The position numbers and the translations under genes are program-made. Below the pieces are notes generated by a model, which was not told where the DNA came from, did not search any database, and saw nothing but the letters and a program-made list of their open reading frames with translations. A stretch of DNA of 64,000 nt from the NCBI GenBank assembly GCA_963832725.1, contig CAWHVG010000003.1:992001-1056000 (forward strand), written 5' to 3'. This DNA comes from JAEZBP01 sp963832725 (GTDB taxonomy: Bacteria; Myxococcota_A; Polyangia; Polyangiales; Sandaracinaceae). Shown here one piece after another: positions 1 through 8,998 of the stretch (position 1 is the stretch's first letter; each line of letters opens with the position of its first letter).

Positions 1-1697
1 GTCTACCCGGCGCCCTTCGGCGCGCCGCTGAACGATGTCTGGGGCGCCGCGCCAAACGACGTGCGGGCCGTGGGCCCACGCGGACTCGTAGCGCACTTCG
101 ATGGCGCGTCGTGGTCGGTGTTCGAGAGCCCGGCCACCGACTTCGACCTGCGCGCCGTGCACGGAACCGCCGCAGACGAGGTCTTTGCGGTCGGCGACGG
201 CGGCGTGATCCTTCGTTGGGACGGCGCAGCGTGGACCCTCGTGAGCTCCCCGACGAGCCTCGGCCTCCACGACGTCTTCGTCGGCGCTGCGGGCGACGGC
301 TGGGCGGTGGGCGAGGATCGCGTCCGCCTCCGTTGGGACGGCAGTGCGTGGACCGTGTACGACGTTCACCCGACCTGGGGCACGTGGACCGCGATCTCCG
401 GCGCGGCCGCGGACGACATCTGGCTCGGGACCGGGACCGGTGGCTTCGATCACCGGGACGGCTCGGCCTGGACACACACCGACGCGGGGTTGATTTCTCC
501 GTGGTCGATCGCGTCGATTGCAGCCAGCGCCAGCGACGACGTGTGGGCGGCGTCGACCGAGGTGAGCCACCGCGTGGCTCACTGGGACGGCACCGCGTGG
601 AGCTCGGTGGTCGTACCGGAGACGCCTAGCCCTGTCTGGGCGGAGGTCATCGGCGGGCGCGCTAGCGACGACGCGTGGCTGCTCGGCGACTACGGCCGCG
701 CGCACTGGGACGGCACCGCGTTCACAATCGTCGACAGCCACACGAGCTCGAACGAAGCACCGACCGGGCTTCATCTCTTCGCGACGGACGGGTGGGCGGT
801 CGGAGGCTCAGGCCGGATTCTTCCGCAACGACGGCAGCCTCGCCTGGACGCTCGCCGCGGGCGCGACCGACCGCTCGGTCGCATTCTACGACGTCGTGCC
901 GGCGAGCGGAGGCGGCGCCTTCCTCGTCGGCGCCGACGGCATTTGGTCGAGCGACGGAACGACGGTGACCCCCCTCTCTCGTGGCGCGCGCTGGGGGGTG
1001 GGGTACGAGGCCGCGCCGGGGGACCTCTGGGTGGCGGGCGGCACGGGCTCCACGGCGGAGGTGGCCCGCTGGGACGGCTCGACGCTCACGCCCGTGTCAT
1101 CCGGCGCCTTCGGATCCAGGTCGATTCTCGGACATCTGGGCCAGCGGCTCGGAGGACGTGTACTTCGCCGTCGGCGACGAGACCATCCTCCGCTGGGACG
1201 GGAGCGCTGTCAGCGTCGCGCGCGTCGGCGGTGCGGGTGCCGTCGACTCTGTCACCGCGATCGACGGCGTCAGCGCAGCGGACGTGTGGGCCGTCACGCA
1301 GGGCGGAGACATCTTGCACGGCAGCGGATCGACCTGGTCCGTCGTCGCGAGCGACGGGGCGGTGTGGTGGAGGAGCGTGCGCGCGCTCGCGCCGGACGAC
1401 GTCTGGGCGGGCGGAGGCGGGGCAACCCTCTGGCACTTCGACGGCGCGACCTGGACGCCGTTCAGCGTCCCGGACATCCAGCGCCCCGGCAACCGGGGCA
1501 ACTCGCCGTACATCGTCGACATCGTTGGTGATGCGACGACGGGACTGACCGCGATCACCGACGAGGGCCACGTGCTCCGGCTGGTCGGTGGCGAATGGGT
1601 GCGCGACCGCACCCTGCCCGTGCGTCTCGGGCGCGCCGCGGTCGACACGGCGGGGTCGGTCTGGATCGCCGCAGGCGGCAACGTGGTGCGCCGCTGA
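1..1697 (+). CDS. W-D-G repeat (beta-propeller-like) protein, 5' end outside window, two frameshifts
   Basis: The frame is open from base 1, so the start lies upstream. After removing one base near 816-820 and one near 1123-1127, the visible part is 564 codons ending with TGA at 1695. It holds about twelve repeats of 40-50 residues with the pattern DDVWAVG..G.I.RWDG..W (for example HFDGASW, RWDGAAW, HWDGTAW), the style of myxobacterial surface or secreted propeller proteins. No catalytic motif is visible. Both frame changes sit inside GATTC; restoring GATC gives continuous repeats across each junction. Molecular role unknown; export is inferred from the family style because the N-terminus is missing. 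Confidence 0.8.
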
Positions 1698-1864
1698 TCG
1701 GGGAACCCTGGCGGCCACACGGCCACGCCCGCGCAACGGAACGACGACGACCCGGTGAGAGCGGTGGCGGCAGGCCCGGCGTGCTGGTGTGCAGGCGCGA
1801 CTCGGCGTGCTGCTCGGTCGGGCAACGGCCGCGACGAGTCAGGTGCGCGCGGAGACGCTGCCGA

Positions 1865-2443
1865 TCAGTCGGGCTCGCCGGCGTCGAACTTCGGCGTGTC
1901 GAGCAATCGTCGGTCGGGCTCCTCGCCGGCCATCGCGAGCAGACCGACCACCGCGCGGCCCAGCTTCACGAGATCGGCCGGACGCCTCTTGTCGAGCCCG
2001 CCCAAGAGCTGGCTGAGCACCGTGAGCTGATCGAAGTAGACCCGCTCGATCACCAGCTTCTCGCTCCCGTCGAAGATGAAGTACGCGGTCATCCGCGTGC
2101 GGTGCTTGCCGCCGGTGGGCGGGATCGTCCCGAGCGCCCCGAGGTGCGTCCCGTAGAGCCAGAACTCCACGATCACCGCGTCCGCGCTGTGCCGCAGCGC
2201 GATGATCTCGTGGTGCTGATCCGGAAAGGCCACGCGCGTATCGTGGTAGTAGCGCCGCACCTCCTCGTCCCCGTCGTGCACCGTCATCGACGCGATGAGC
2301 TCGTAGTGCGGATGCGGAAACGTCGAGAGCACCTCGTCCCACCGCTGCCGCACCTCGTCCCGGAAGTGGTTCAGCACCACCTTCTCGCGGGCGCGGAGAA
2401 TCTCCTCGGGCGGCAAGTGATAGCGATTCATCGGCTCTCCCAT
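1865..2443 (-). CDS. SnoaL/NTF2-like fold protein
   Basis: A 192-residue soluble protein. The middle part (YYHDTRVAFPDQHHEIIALR, then VIVEFWLYGTHLG and TRMTAYFIFDG) matches the SnoaL-like polyketide-cyclase/NTF2 pattern of a cone-shaped alpha+beta barrel around a small-molecule pocket. Family members are isomerases, cyclases or simply ligand-binding proteins, and the substrate cannot be told from sequence. ATG at 2443 is chosen; an in-frame ATG four codons later (MNRYHL) is an alternative. It stands alone, convergent with the propeller-repeat gene, so context gives no pathway. Confidence 0.75.
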   Translation of the reverse strand: MGEPMNRYHLPPEEILRAREKVVLNHFRDEVRQRWDEVLSTFPHPHYELIASMTVHDGDEEVRRYYHDTRVAFPDQHHEIIALRHSADAVIVEFWLYGTHLGALGTIPPTGGKHRTRMTAYFIFDGSEKLVIERVYFDQLTVLSQLLGGLDKRRPADLVKLGRAVVGLLAMAGEEPDRRLLDTPKFDAGEPD

Positions 2444-2482
2444 GTCGGCGCGCCGCGGCTCGAGCGCGGCGGGCGCGACACG

Positions 2483-3046
2483 CTAAGCGGAGGCTGTCGC
2501 CCCGTCGAGGTGGCGCGTCGTCCAGGGCGCGGCGCCTCGCCGAATCGAGCCTCGCTCGCCCTGCCCCGCGGAGACGTCCACGGCGCTATCGCTGGCGGTC
2601 GAGGCCGCGCTCCCGGAGTCCACCGGCCAAACTTCCGTGTCGGCCGGAGAGACGTTCGTGTCGGCCGGAGAGACGTTCGCGTCGGCCGGAGAGACGTTCA
2701 TGTCGGCCGGAGAGACGTTCGTGTCGGCCGGAGAGACGTTCATGTCGGCCGGAGAGACGTTCGTGTCGGCCGGAGAGACGTTCATGTCGGCCGGCTCGAT
2801 CTCCCGGTCGGCCGGAGATGTCTCGGTGTCGGCCGGCGAGACTTCGCGATCGGCCGGCGAGACTTCGCGATCGGCCGGCGAGACTTCGCGGTCGGTCGGA
2901 GACATTGCCGTGTCCGCCAGATGGATCCCCGTGTCGGTCGGAGAAGCGTCGGGGTTGGTCGGACAAGAGTCGGGGTCGGCCGGGCCGACCTCGCTGTCCG
3001 CCAGGTCGATCTCGAGGTCCGCCAGGTTGCTCTCGGAGTCCGCCAT
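2483..3046 (-). CDS. Acidic heptapeptide-repeat protein
   Basis: Predicted 187 residues, most of them in about twenty tandem heptads of consensus S-P-A-D-x-x-V (SPADREV, SPADTNV, NLADLEI, GPTNPDA-like variants). The DNA is a 21-bp minisatellite and several frames stay open, but only this frame keeps G or C at nearly every third position in the degenerate N-terminal units, the local codon habit. ATG at 3046 follows a GGAAG box; upstream in-frame ATGs at 3067 and 3175 are possible. There is no clear signal peptide. The regular 7-residue period with a buried-looking V/I/L and A suggests an elongated solenoid or fibre. Function unknown. Confidence 0.5.
   Translation of the reverse strand: MADSESNLADLEIDLADSEVGPADPDSCPTNPDASPTDTGIHLADTAMSPTDREVSPADREVSPADREVSPADTETSPADREIEPADMNVSPADTNVSPADMNVSPADTNVSPADMNVSPADANVSPADTNVSPADTEVWPVDSGSAASTASDSAVDVSAGQGERGSIRRGAAPWTTRHLDGATASA
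2637..2783. repeat. 21-bp tandem repeat, seven nearly identical units
   Basis: Seven consecutive 21-bp units are almost identical and differ mainly in the first triplet (GTG, GCG or ATG on the + strand). More degenerate units of the same period continue to about 3040. It encodes the heptads of the minus-strand repeat protein. The near-identity of these seven against the divergent rest suggests recent expansion by slippage. Confidence 0.9.
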
Positions 3047-3368
3047 ATTTCTTCCGTGGAACGCCATGTTCAATGAATTCCGGGAAGTTACACGATCCAA
3101 CCAAGAAAGGACGCAGCGAGCGCACACCGTGCGAGATCGGCGATCACGATCCGGGCGGGCTAGCGAGGCGGACACTTCTCCCCACCGGTTCCAGCCGGTC
3201 CGAGAAACGCACCGCGGATCGCAGCAGATGCTCGATCAGCGCGTGCGCTCTGCGCCGTGCACACTCGAGGAATGGAGCTTCTCGCCGGTCGAGTCTGCGG
3301 CGGCATCGTGCTCGTCCTCCTCCTCGACCGCCTGGTCGCCTGAGTCCGGAACGTGGCACAGTCGACCC
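3047..3368. other. Intergenic stretch without a recognised gene
   Basis: About 320 bases between the heptapeptide-repeat gene and a small putative membrane protein gene. No frame shows both a plausible start and local codon usage, and no RNA gene or strong hairpin with a T-run was seen. It must contain the promoter of the leftward heptapeptide gene, but no convincing -35/-10 pair was found. Confidence 0.4.
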
Positions 3369-3699
3369 ATGGAATCTCTCGCCGGCCAAGTCTGCGGTGC
3401 CATCGTGGCCATCTTCCTCCTCGGCAGACTGCTCGCGTTCATCGTGAGGAAGCTCGTCGCTTCACGCGCCGCAAAGGGAACATTATCGGCTCGCGTGCTC
3501 GGCGGCCTCATCGCCGTCAGCTGCTCTCCACGGCCATCACCGGCGCGCCGCGAGTCTGGTGCCCTCCTATTGGGTCGCCGCCGTGATCGTCATCGTGAAT
3601 CGACGCTTTCCGCGGAAACGCCGACGACGAAGGCTCGGGGAGCGAATAGGACGCGCCGGGGCCAACATCGGCTGCTCCACGGCGACACGCGCGGGGTAG
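3369..3699 (+). CDS. Putative small two-helix membrane protein with a frameshift
   Basis: ATG at 3369 opens a frame with a hydrophobic helix (AIVAIFLLGRLLAFIV) and a basic loop. Past about 3519 the sensible continuation is one frame on: a second helix (SLVPSYWVAAVIVIV) followed by a strongly basic tail (FPRKRRRRRLGER), stopping at 3697-3699. Removing one A near 3519 joins both halves into 109 residues. The two-helix plus basic-tail layout is coherent, but there is no family assignment and no good ribosome site, so the call is tentative. Confidence 0.35.
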
Positions 3700-3717
3700 C
3701 GGGCGCAGACGAACCGG

Positions 3718-3825
3718 AGCCGTGCTGCGAACGAGGATCCTCGCGGCGCTGGGGGCGCTCGCGGCGACTCGAGGGGCTACGGCACGGCCAGCCCGGGGCA
3801 GTTCGCGATGCGGACGTGCCCGGGG
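3718..3825. repeat. Left copy of an imperfect ~108-bp direct repeat
   Basis: The stretch from about 3718 to 3825 covers the 3' end of the Cys-rich lipoprotein gene and its downstream flank. It recurs in the same orientation at about 4523-4630, on the 5' side of that gene, with scattered substitutions and a 1-base gap (shared blocks include TGCTGCGAACGA and TTCGCGATGCGG). Being about 805 bp apart, the copies look like remnants of a tandem gene duplication. Confidence 0.7.
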
Positions 3826-4445
3826 ATCGTCGCTGCCGCGCTGCTCGTGCCCGCTGCTGTGATGTCGACGACGACGCTGGGTGAGCCGATGCTCGGCAGT
3901 CCGACGCAGTAGATGTCAGCCGTCAGCGTGGGGTTGCCGGCGTCATTGGTGAGCTGGACGTTGTCGATACGGCACGGCTGGTCTGCTGTAGGCCCGTCAC
4001 CGCCGCATGGGCCGACATAGGGCCCCGAGCCGACAAGGAATTGCGTGAGGCAGCCCCGGCCGCTTTCGACCGGACCGCCGCCCGCGACGAAGTGCATCCC
4101 ATCCACCTCGAAACCGACTCCTCTATCATCCGACATGATGAACCCGACGGTGTAGCCGCCGGCCCCGTCGGGGGTGGCTGTGCAGCCGATGGCGGGGGCT
4201 ATCGGTGCGGGGACGCAGAATCGCGCCACTCCACCCTCGTAGAACCCACAGATGTCCGCCATCTCCGGCGTGCAATACCTGCTCGTTTCGTCGCACCGCA
4301 CCGCGAACTGCGCTTCGACGAAGATCGGAGGAGCGGTGGAGTGGGCGTCCGGCAACGTTCCGTCGGCACCGCCGCCGTCGCTGACGGCACCGCCGCCCTC
4401 GCACGCCGTCAGGAGCACCATCGCCGCGACGAACAGTCGTCCCAT
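3777..4445 (-). CDS. Cys-rich lipoprotein of unknown function
   Basis: 222 residues. The N-terminus MGRLFVAAMVLLTAC is a typical lipoprotein signal with lipobox LTAC, so it should be lipidated at Cys15 and anchored on the periplasmic side or the outer membrane. About ten further Cys residues (SRYCTPEMADICGF, FCVPAP, RGCLTQ, GPCGGDG, QPCRID, IYCVGL, ANCPG) imply several disulfides in an exported domain. An AGGAG lies just before ATG 4445. No known domain was recognised. The terminal ~50 bases are duplicated upstream of the gene (see repeats), suggesting a lost paralogue next door. Confidence 0.7.
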   Translation of the reverse strand: MGRLFVAAMVLLTACEGGGAVSDGGGADGTLPDAHSTAPPIFVEAQFAVRCDETSRYCTPEMADICGFYEGGVARFCVPAPIAPAIGCTATPDGAGGYTVGFIMSDDRGVGFEVDGMHFVAGGGPVESGRGCLTQFLVGSGPYVGPCGGDGPTADQPCRIDNVQLTNDAGNPTLTADIYCVGLPSIGSPSVVVDITAAGTSSAAATIPGHVRIANCPGLAVP

Positions 4446-4522
4446 CGTCTCCTGAGGATTGCAGACCTCGACTGATTGCGCGACAGGCGTGGCGTACCCG
4501 CTTTGAGCTGAACGGCGGAGCG

Positions 4523-4630
4523 ACGATGCTGCGAACGATGTTGGTCCCGGCCTCGGGGGCGCGCGCAGCGACTCGAAGGGCTACGGCGCAGACAGCCCGG
4601 GCGGTTCGCGATGCGGAAGTGCCCGGGGCT
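4523..4630. repeat. Right copy of the imperfect ~108-bp direct repeat
   Basis: Matches 3718-3825. Read on the minus strand it still resembles the C-terminal codons of the neighbouring lipoprotein (PGHFRIANRPG against PGHVRIANCPG) but has no open upstream part, so it looks like the decayed tail of a second copy. The rest of 4446-4719 shows no gene. Confidence 0.65.
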
Positions 4631-4719
4631 GCTCGGCTCGGTCTCGCACGACGGGCTCGGCCCGGCTGACAGCGTTCGGCTACGGCAGCGCGCCCCCGGC
4701 GCGCGCGATAGGCGCAGAC

Positions 4720-4754
4720 GGAAAACAAAAACCCCGCGACGAATCGCGGGGTTT
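4720..4754 (-). terminator. Intrinsic terminator of tRNA-Asp
   Basis: On the minus strand an 11-bp stem (arms 4744-4754 and 4729-4739) with loop CGTT on the RNA side runs into a T-rich tract (TTTTTGTTTTC). It lies a few bases after the 3' end of tRNA-Asp and ends its transcript. Confidence 0.88.
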
Positions 4755-4758
4755 CTAG

Positions 4759-4832
<74 letters not shown>

Positions 4833-4872
4833 AGGGGCCTACCCGAGGGCCTCGCGGCCCGAAGGGATGCGA

Positions 4873-4901
4873 TGTCTAGCGCGTCGCTGGGGGGCTGTCA
4901 A
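4873..4901 (-). promoter_or_regulatory. Sigma-70-like promoter of tRNA-Asp
   Basis: On the minus strand TTGACA (4901-4896) and TAGACA (4878-4873) are separated by exactly 17 bases, and the tRNA begins about 40 bases downstream. The same layout precedes the tRNA-Gln/Glu unit and the yceD operon in this window, which supports it. Confidence 0.75.
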
Positions 4902-5092
4902 AGGTTTCCGGCAGGGCCCTCGGCGAGTTTCGTTCGCGCAGGACTGGCGACGAGTCGGACCGAGCCCCGCAATCGAGACGGTCCCAGCCGCAAGGCGGCG
5001 CGAGGAGTCGTGCGAACGCACGGCGACGAGCGACAACGCCGCGGATGGGGCCGGATCGGCCGCGGGGCGACGGGAGACTCATCGACAGTCCG

Positions 5093-6133
5093 CTACTGGC
5101 AGGTGCGCGCAGGGAGGGCGCCGATCCACTCCCGCATGAGCGCGACGCCCTCGGTGTGCGAGAGGAGCGCGGGCAGCTCGGGCATCTTGGTGCCCGGGAC
5201 CTCGGAGGACATGCGGTAGATCATCAGGGAGTCGTCCGGCGCGCTCGGGACGACGTCCCAGTGCCGGCCGCCGGTGTCGCCGGCCGCCGCTGGCACCTTG
5301 CAGAAGCCGAGGCGATCTTCGTCGTCGATGTGGGCGCCCAGCCACAGGCCGCTCTGGCTCGCGGGGCCGCGCTCGTTGTGGCAGTGGGAGCAGTTGGCGT
5401 CGAGGTAGGCCCGCCCGCGGTCGTAGAGGGGGCCGTCGCCCATCGGGTCCGCCAGCCGCTGTCGCGCGTCGAACGCGGGGACGTCGTTGGCGAAGAGGCC
5501 GAGGTTCACCATGTGGTCGATCTGGTTCTCGGGGCCGTCGCCGAAGTCGTTGTCGCGGTCGAGCTGCTCGCCGCGGGGGCCGATGGGGGAGGTCTCGTCC
5601 CGGCCGCCGTGGCAGTTCCGGCACTGGACGGCGTTCGGGACGCGGTAGCGAAGCGTGCGCATCTCGCCGTCCGAGTGGATCCACTCGACGTCGACACGCG
5701 CACCGACCTGCATGAGGTCGGCGCCGCTCATGTCGTCGTTCCAGAGGTAGACGTAGGGATGCCAGCGGCCGTCGTCCTCGCGCACCATCAGCCGGGTCTC
5801 GACGAGCCGCTCACCCGCGCTCGGATCCCTCAGGTCGTGCAGGTACCCGAAGGTCTTCACGAGCACGGTGCCGATGGGATACTCGAAGTCGTCGCCGCCC
5901 GCGGTGTAGGTGATCTGACCGCCCTCCGGGAGCCGGATGAAGCGGTGCTTGTTCGCGTAGTCCGAGAAGAGCGGGCTGATGACCTCGTAGGGGATCACGC
6001 CCTCGGCAGGGACCTGCGCCGCCGCGTCGGCGAAGAGGCCCCAGTCGCTCAGGTGCGGCGGCCCGTGGCCGGCGTCCTGGCAGCCCGCGAGCACGGCGAC
6101 GACGATGGCGATGGAGACGGCGGAGCGGCGCAC
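5093..6133 (-). CDS. Diheme c-type cytochrome lipoprotein (SO2930/HNE_0200-like family)
   Basis: 346 residues from GTG 6133, preceded by AGAGGA. The signal ends in VVAVLAGC, so it is probably a lipoprotein. Two haem c sites are visible: CRNCHGG in the middle and CSHCHNER about two thirds along. Late methionines (YRMSSEV, GTKMPELP) are candidate axial ligands. This fits the family of diheme cytochromes encoded next to a parallel beta-helix protein, as here: that gene lies upstream on the same strand with a 12-base gap, so the two form an operon. It probably transfers electrons in the periplasm or at the outer membrane; the donor and acceptor are not known. Confidence 0.82.
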   Translation of the reverse strand: MRRSAVSIAIVVAVLAGCQDAGHGPPHLSDWGLFADAAAQVPAEGVIPYEVISPLFSDYANKHRFIRLPEGGQITYTAGGDDFEYPIGTVLVKTFGYLHDLRDPSAGERLVETRLMVREDDGRWHPYVYLWNDDMSGADLMQVGARVDVEWIHSDGEMRTLRYRVPNAVQCRNCHGGRDETSPIGPRGEQLDRDNDFGDGPENQIDHMVNLGLFANDVPAFDARQRLADPMGDGPLYDRGRAYLDANCSHCHNERGPASQSGLWLGAHIDDEDRLGFCKVPAAAGDTGGRHWDVVPSAPDDSLMIYRMSSEVPGTKMPELPALLSHTEGVALMREWIGALPARTCQ

Positions 6134-6145
6134 GGCAGTCCTCTC

Positions 6146-7423
6146 TCAGCCCTCGAAGGGCAAGGTGACCGGATCCCGCGGCGTCTGCGTGCAGTCGTGC
6201 GGGCTCGCGTCGGTGGTGGACATGGGCGAGCTCATGTTCACGAGGTTGAGGACGTCGAGGTTCCGGAAGGTGGCCGAGCCGTTGTTCTGCGCGCAGAGGA
6301 CGTCGCTCGGCGAGGAGCCGTCGTTCGTCAAGCCGTCCCACACGATGGTCTCGAGCCCCGCGGAGACGTCGAAGTGCTGCGAGATGAGCAGCGCCCGCAC
6401 GATCCAGAGCGGGTCGTTCGGGTTCGAGCCGTCGCCGCCCGGCATGGTGCCGTTGTTGTCGAAGGTGTTGTCGTGGACGTACACGCGCTCGGTCCACGGG
6501 TCGTAGGTCATGTCGGTCACGGCGCCCAAGCCGAGCGCTTCGGCGGTGCCCCACGAGATGATGGCCAGGCCGACGCCTTCGTTGCCCGTGATGGTGTTGC
6601 CCCGGATCTCGACGTCGTTGGCGGCCAGGATGAACATGCCGGTGCCGCGCGGGACGTTCTGGACGATGCCGCCCTCGGCGAAGTTGTCACGGTTGTTGTC
6701 GGTGATCCGGTTGTCGTGAACCAGGGTGCCGGCGCCGTGACGCTCGAGATCCGGCAGCTCGAAGACGAGGATGCCGCCCACGTTGTCGTCAGCGTCGTTG
6801 TCCATGACCTCGCAGTTGGTCGAGTTCTCGATCTCGATGCCGGCGACGTTGCCGTGGGCGTGGTTGCCGCGGACGATGCAGTTCTCGGTCTGCCCGATGT
6901 AGATGCCCGAATCGGCCGAGCCGAAGGCCTCGCTGTCCTCGACCAGCACGTCGTTCGAGCTGACCGGGTAGATGGCGTACTTGCCGGGGTGCATGACGTC
7001 GTCGGTCCAGCCCGCGATGACGCGCCGGACCACGACCTGGTCGCCGCCGTTGATGCGCAGGCCGTTGCCCGCCGCGTTGTGGATGGTCAGGTCCGAGACC
7101 ACCACCCGCGTCATGTTCATCATGTCGATGCCGGTGCCGCCCGCCGCCTGACCGGTGAAGTCCAGCAACGTGGTGTCGGTGGCGTCGCCGCGGAGGGTGA
7201 AGTCGGTCAGGCCGCTCACCTCCAGCGGATCGGTGAGATGGAACGTCCCGGGCGCGAGACAGACGGTGTGTCCGTCCTCCGCGTACACGAGCGCCGTCTG
7301 GATCGCCGTCTGGTCGTCGTTCCCGGGCTGGACGTAGTCGTCACAGCCTGCCGGTTTCGAGTTGCACGCCACCACCAGGAGCCCGACCAGCGCCGAGCTC
7401 CAACCCATCCCTGTCTTCCCCAT
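6146..7423 (-). CDS. Parallel beta-helix repeat lipoprotein, partner of the diheme cytochrome
   Basis: 425 residues. The signal WSSALVGLLVVAC gives a lipobox LVVAC. The body is a right-handed parallel beta-helix with many short turns of the type VVVSDLTIHNAAGNGLRI, VLVEDSEAFGSADSGIY, CIVRGNHAHGNVAGIEI and CEVMDNDADDNVGGILV, as in pectate-lyase-like and carbohydrate-active folds. No obvious polysaccharide-lyase catalytic set was recognised. Transcribed first in a two-gene operon with the diheme cytochrome 12 bases downstream, a pairing known from several proteobacteria. It probably acts at the cell surface; substrate unknown. Confidence 0.82.
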   Translation of the reverse strand: MGKTGMGWSSALVGLLVVACNSKPAGCDDYVQPGNDDQTAIQTALVYAEDGHTVCLAPGTFHLTDPLEVSGLTDFTLRGDATDTTLLDFTGQAAGGTGIDMMNMTRVVVSDLTIHNAAGNGLRINGGDQVVVRRVIAGWTDDVMHPGKYAIYPVSSNDVLVEDSEAFGSADSGIYIGQTENCIVRGNHAHGNVAGIEIENSTNCEVMDNDADDNVGGILVFELPDLERHGAGTLVHDNRITDNNRDNFAEGGIVQNVPRGTGMFILAANDVEIRGNTITGNEGVGLAIISWGTAEALGLGAVTDMTYDPWTERVYVHDNTFDNNGTMPGGDGSNPNDPLWIVRALLISQHFDVSAGLETIVWDGLTNDGSSPSDVLCAQNNGSATFRNLDVLNLVNMSSPMSTTDASPHDCTQTPRDPVTLPFEG

Positions 7424-7513
7424 GAGGCGAAACGTATCAGTCTCGCCGGGAGCCCTCCAAGCCCCATTCGACGAACGTCAGCGAGTTCGCGGCGCGTCGG
7501 GGAAGCCCCGATT

Positions 7514-8998
7514 TCAGCGGCGGCGCGCGGCTTCGATGGCGCCGAGGGCGGCGCGCGCTTTGTTCACCGTCTCCTCGTACTCGGAGGCGGGATCGCTCGC
7601 TTCGACGATGCCCGCTCCCGCCTGCACGCGGATCTCGCCGTCCTGCTCGACGACGGTGCGGATGGCGATGGCGACGTCGAGGTTGCCGTCGAAGCTGACG
7701 TAGCCGACGGCGCCGCCGTAGACGCCGCGACGGACGGGCTCGAGCTCCTCGATGATCTGCATGGCCCGCACCTTCGGCGCGCCGCTCAACGTGCCGGCAG
7801 GAAACGTCGCCCGCAGGACGTCGAGGGCGTCGCGCCCGTCCTCGAGCTCGCCGCGCACGTTGCTGACGACGTGCATCACGTGGCTGTAGCGCTCGATCAC
7901 CATCTTCTCGGTGATCTGCACGGTGCCCGGCTTGCTGATGCGGCCCAGATCGTTGCGGCCGAGGTCGACGAGCATGACGTGCTCGGCTCGCTCCTTGGGA
8001 TTGGCCAAGAGCTCGTCGGCGATGCGCGCGTCGTCCTCGGGCGTGGCGCCGCGACGGCGGGTGCCCGCGATGGGGCGGACCTCGGCGTGCTGTCCTTCCA
8101 CTCGGACCAGCGTCTCCGGGCTGGCGCCGGCGATGCCCACTCCCGGCATGCGCAAGAAGTACATGTACGGCGACGGATTGATGGCGCGCAGCATCCGGTA
8201 GACGTCGAAGAGATCGACGCCCTTCGCCGGCTGGGCGAAGCGCTGGCTGAGCACGACCTGGAAGATGTCACCGGCCCGGATGTGCTCTTGCGCGCGGCTC
8301 ACCGCGTCCTCGAACGCAGCGCGCTCGAAGCTCGACGGCGGGAGCGTTCCGTCGTGGCGAACCTCCGGCGGCTCGAGCAGGCGCGGGATGCGCGGGCGGC
8401 TCAGCTCGTCGGCCAACACGGCGAGCTCTTCGCAGGCGGCGTCGTACTCGGCGCGCAGGTCTCGGTCGCCGTCCACCCGCCGCAGGTTGACCGCCAGCGC
8501 CCGCTGCTTGAGGTCGTCGAAGACCAGGAGCGTGCCGCCGACGGCGAACGCGAAGTCCCATGCCTCGGGATCACTCAGGCGCTCGCCGACCGTCGGCTCG
8601 AAGGTGCGCACGGCGTCGTAGCCGACGTAGCCGACCGCGCCGCCCCAGAAGCGCGGCAGCCAGTCCAGGCGCGCCGCGGGCGGACGCCACTCGGCCAAGA
8701 GCTCCCGCAGCACGGGCCAAGGATCGTCGGTGTCGATGGACCGCACGCGGCCCTCGGCCTCGACCTCCACCCTGCCCCGCCGGCCGCGGACGAGGAGCGC
8801 CGGACGGCAGCCGACGAAGCTGAAGCGGCCCCACTTCTCGCCGTGCTCGACGCTCTCGAGGAGGAAGCTGCCGGGCTCGCCGCCGATGGTGGACCAGGCG
8901 AGGACAGGCGTGAGGGCGTCCGCGAGCAGCTCGCGGGCCACCGGGACGACCGTGGCGCCGCGGGCCAGGTCGCAGAACTCATCGAAGGAGGGTCTCAT
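7514..8998 (-). CDS. trpE: Anthranilate synthase component I
   Basis: 494 residues from ATG 8998. It makes anthranilate from chorismate, using ammonia from a TrpG subunit, as the first step of tryptophan synthesis. Visible signatures are the LLES feedback-site region (FLLESVEHGEKWGRF), the chorismate-binding core with PIAGTRRRG, EHVMLVDLGRNDLGR, and FPAGTLSGAPKVRAMQII followed by YGGAVGYVSFDG. The LLES motif favours TrpE over the related PabB. No trpG or other trp gene is adjacent. It diverges from glyA across a 274-base gap; no leader peptide or Trp attenuator was recognised there. Confidence 0.93.
   Translation of the reverse strand: MRPSFDEFCDLARGATVVPVARELLADALTPVLAWSTIGGEPGSFLLESVEHGEKWGRFSFVGCRPALLVRGRRGRVEVEAEGRVRSIDTDDPWPVLRELLAEWRPPAARLDWLPRFWGGAVGYVGYDAVRTFEPTVGERLSDPEAWDFAFAVGGTLLVFDDLKQRALAVNLRRVDGDRDLRAEYDAACEELAVLADELSRPRIPRLLEPPEVRHDGTLPPSSFERAAFEDAVSRAQEHIRAGDIFQVVLSQRFAQPAKGVDLFDVYRMLRAINPSPYMYFLRMPGVGIAGASPETLVRVEGQHAEVRPIAGTRRRGATPEDDARIADELLANPKERAEHVMLVDLGRNDLGRISKPGTVQITEKMVIERYSHVMHVVSNVRGELEDGRDALDVLRATFPAGTLSGAPKVRAMQIIEELEPVRRGVYGGAVGYVSFDGNLDVAIAIRTVVEQDGEIRVQAGAGIVEASDPASEYEETVNKARAALGAIEAARRR

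Noticed and set aside
2637..3884. Plus-strand frame with SAGETF-V/M heptads
   Set aside because: Third-position GC and composition in the degenerate units favour the minus strand. The plus frame is the reverse reading of the same 21-bp repeat, although its 3' part contains the start of the separate small membrane protein.
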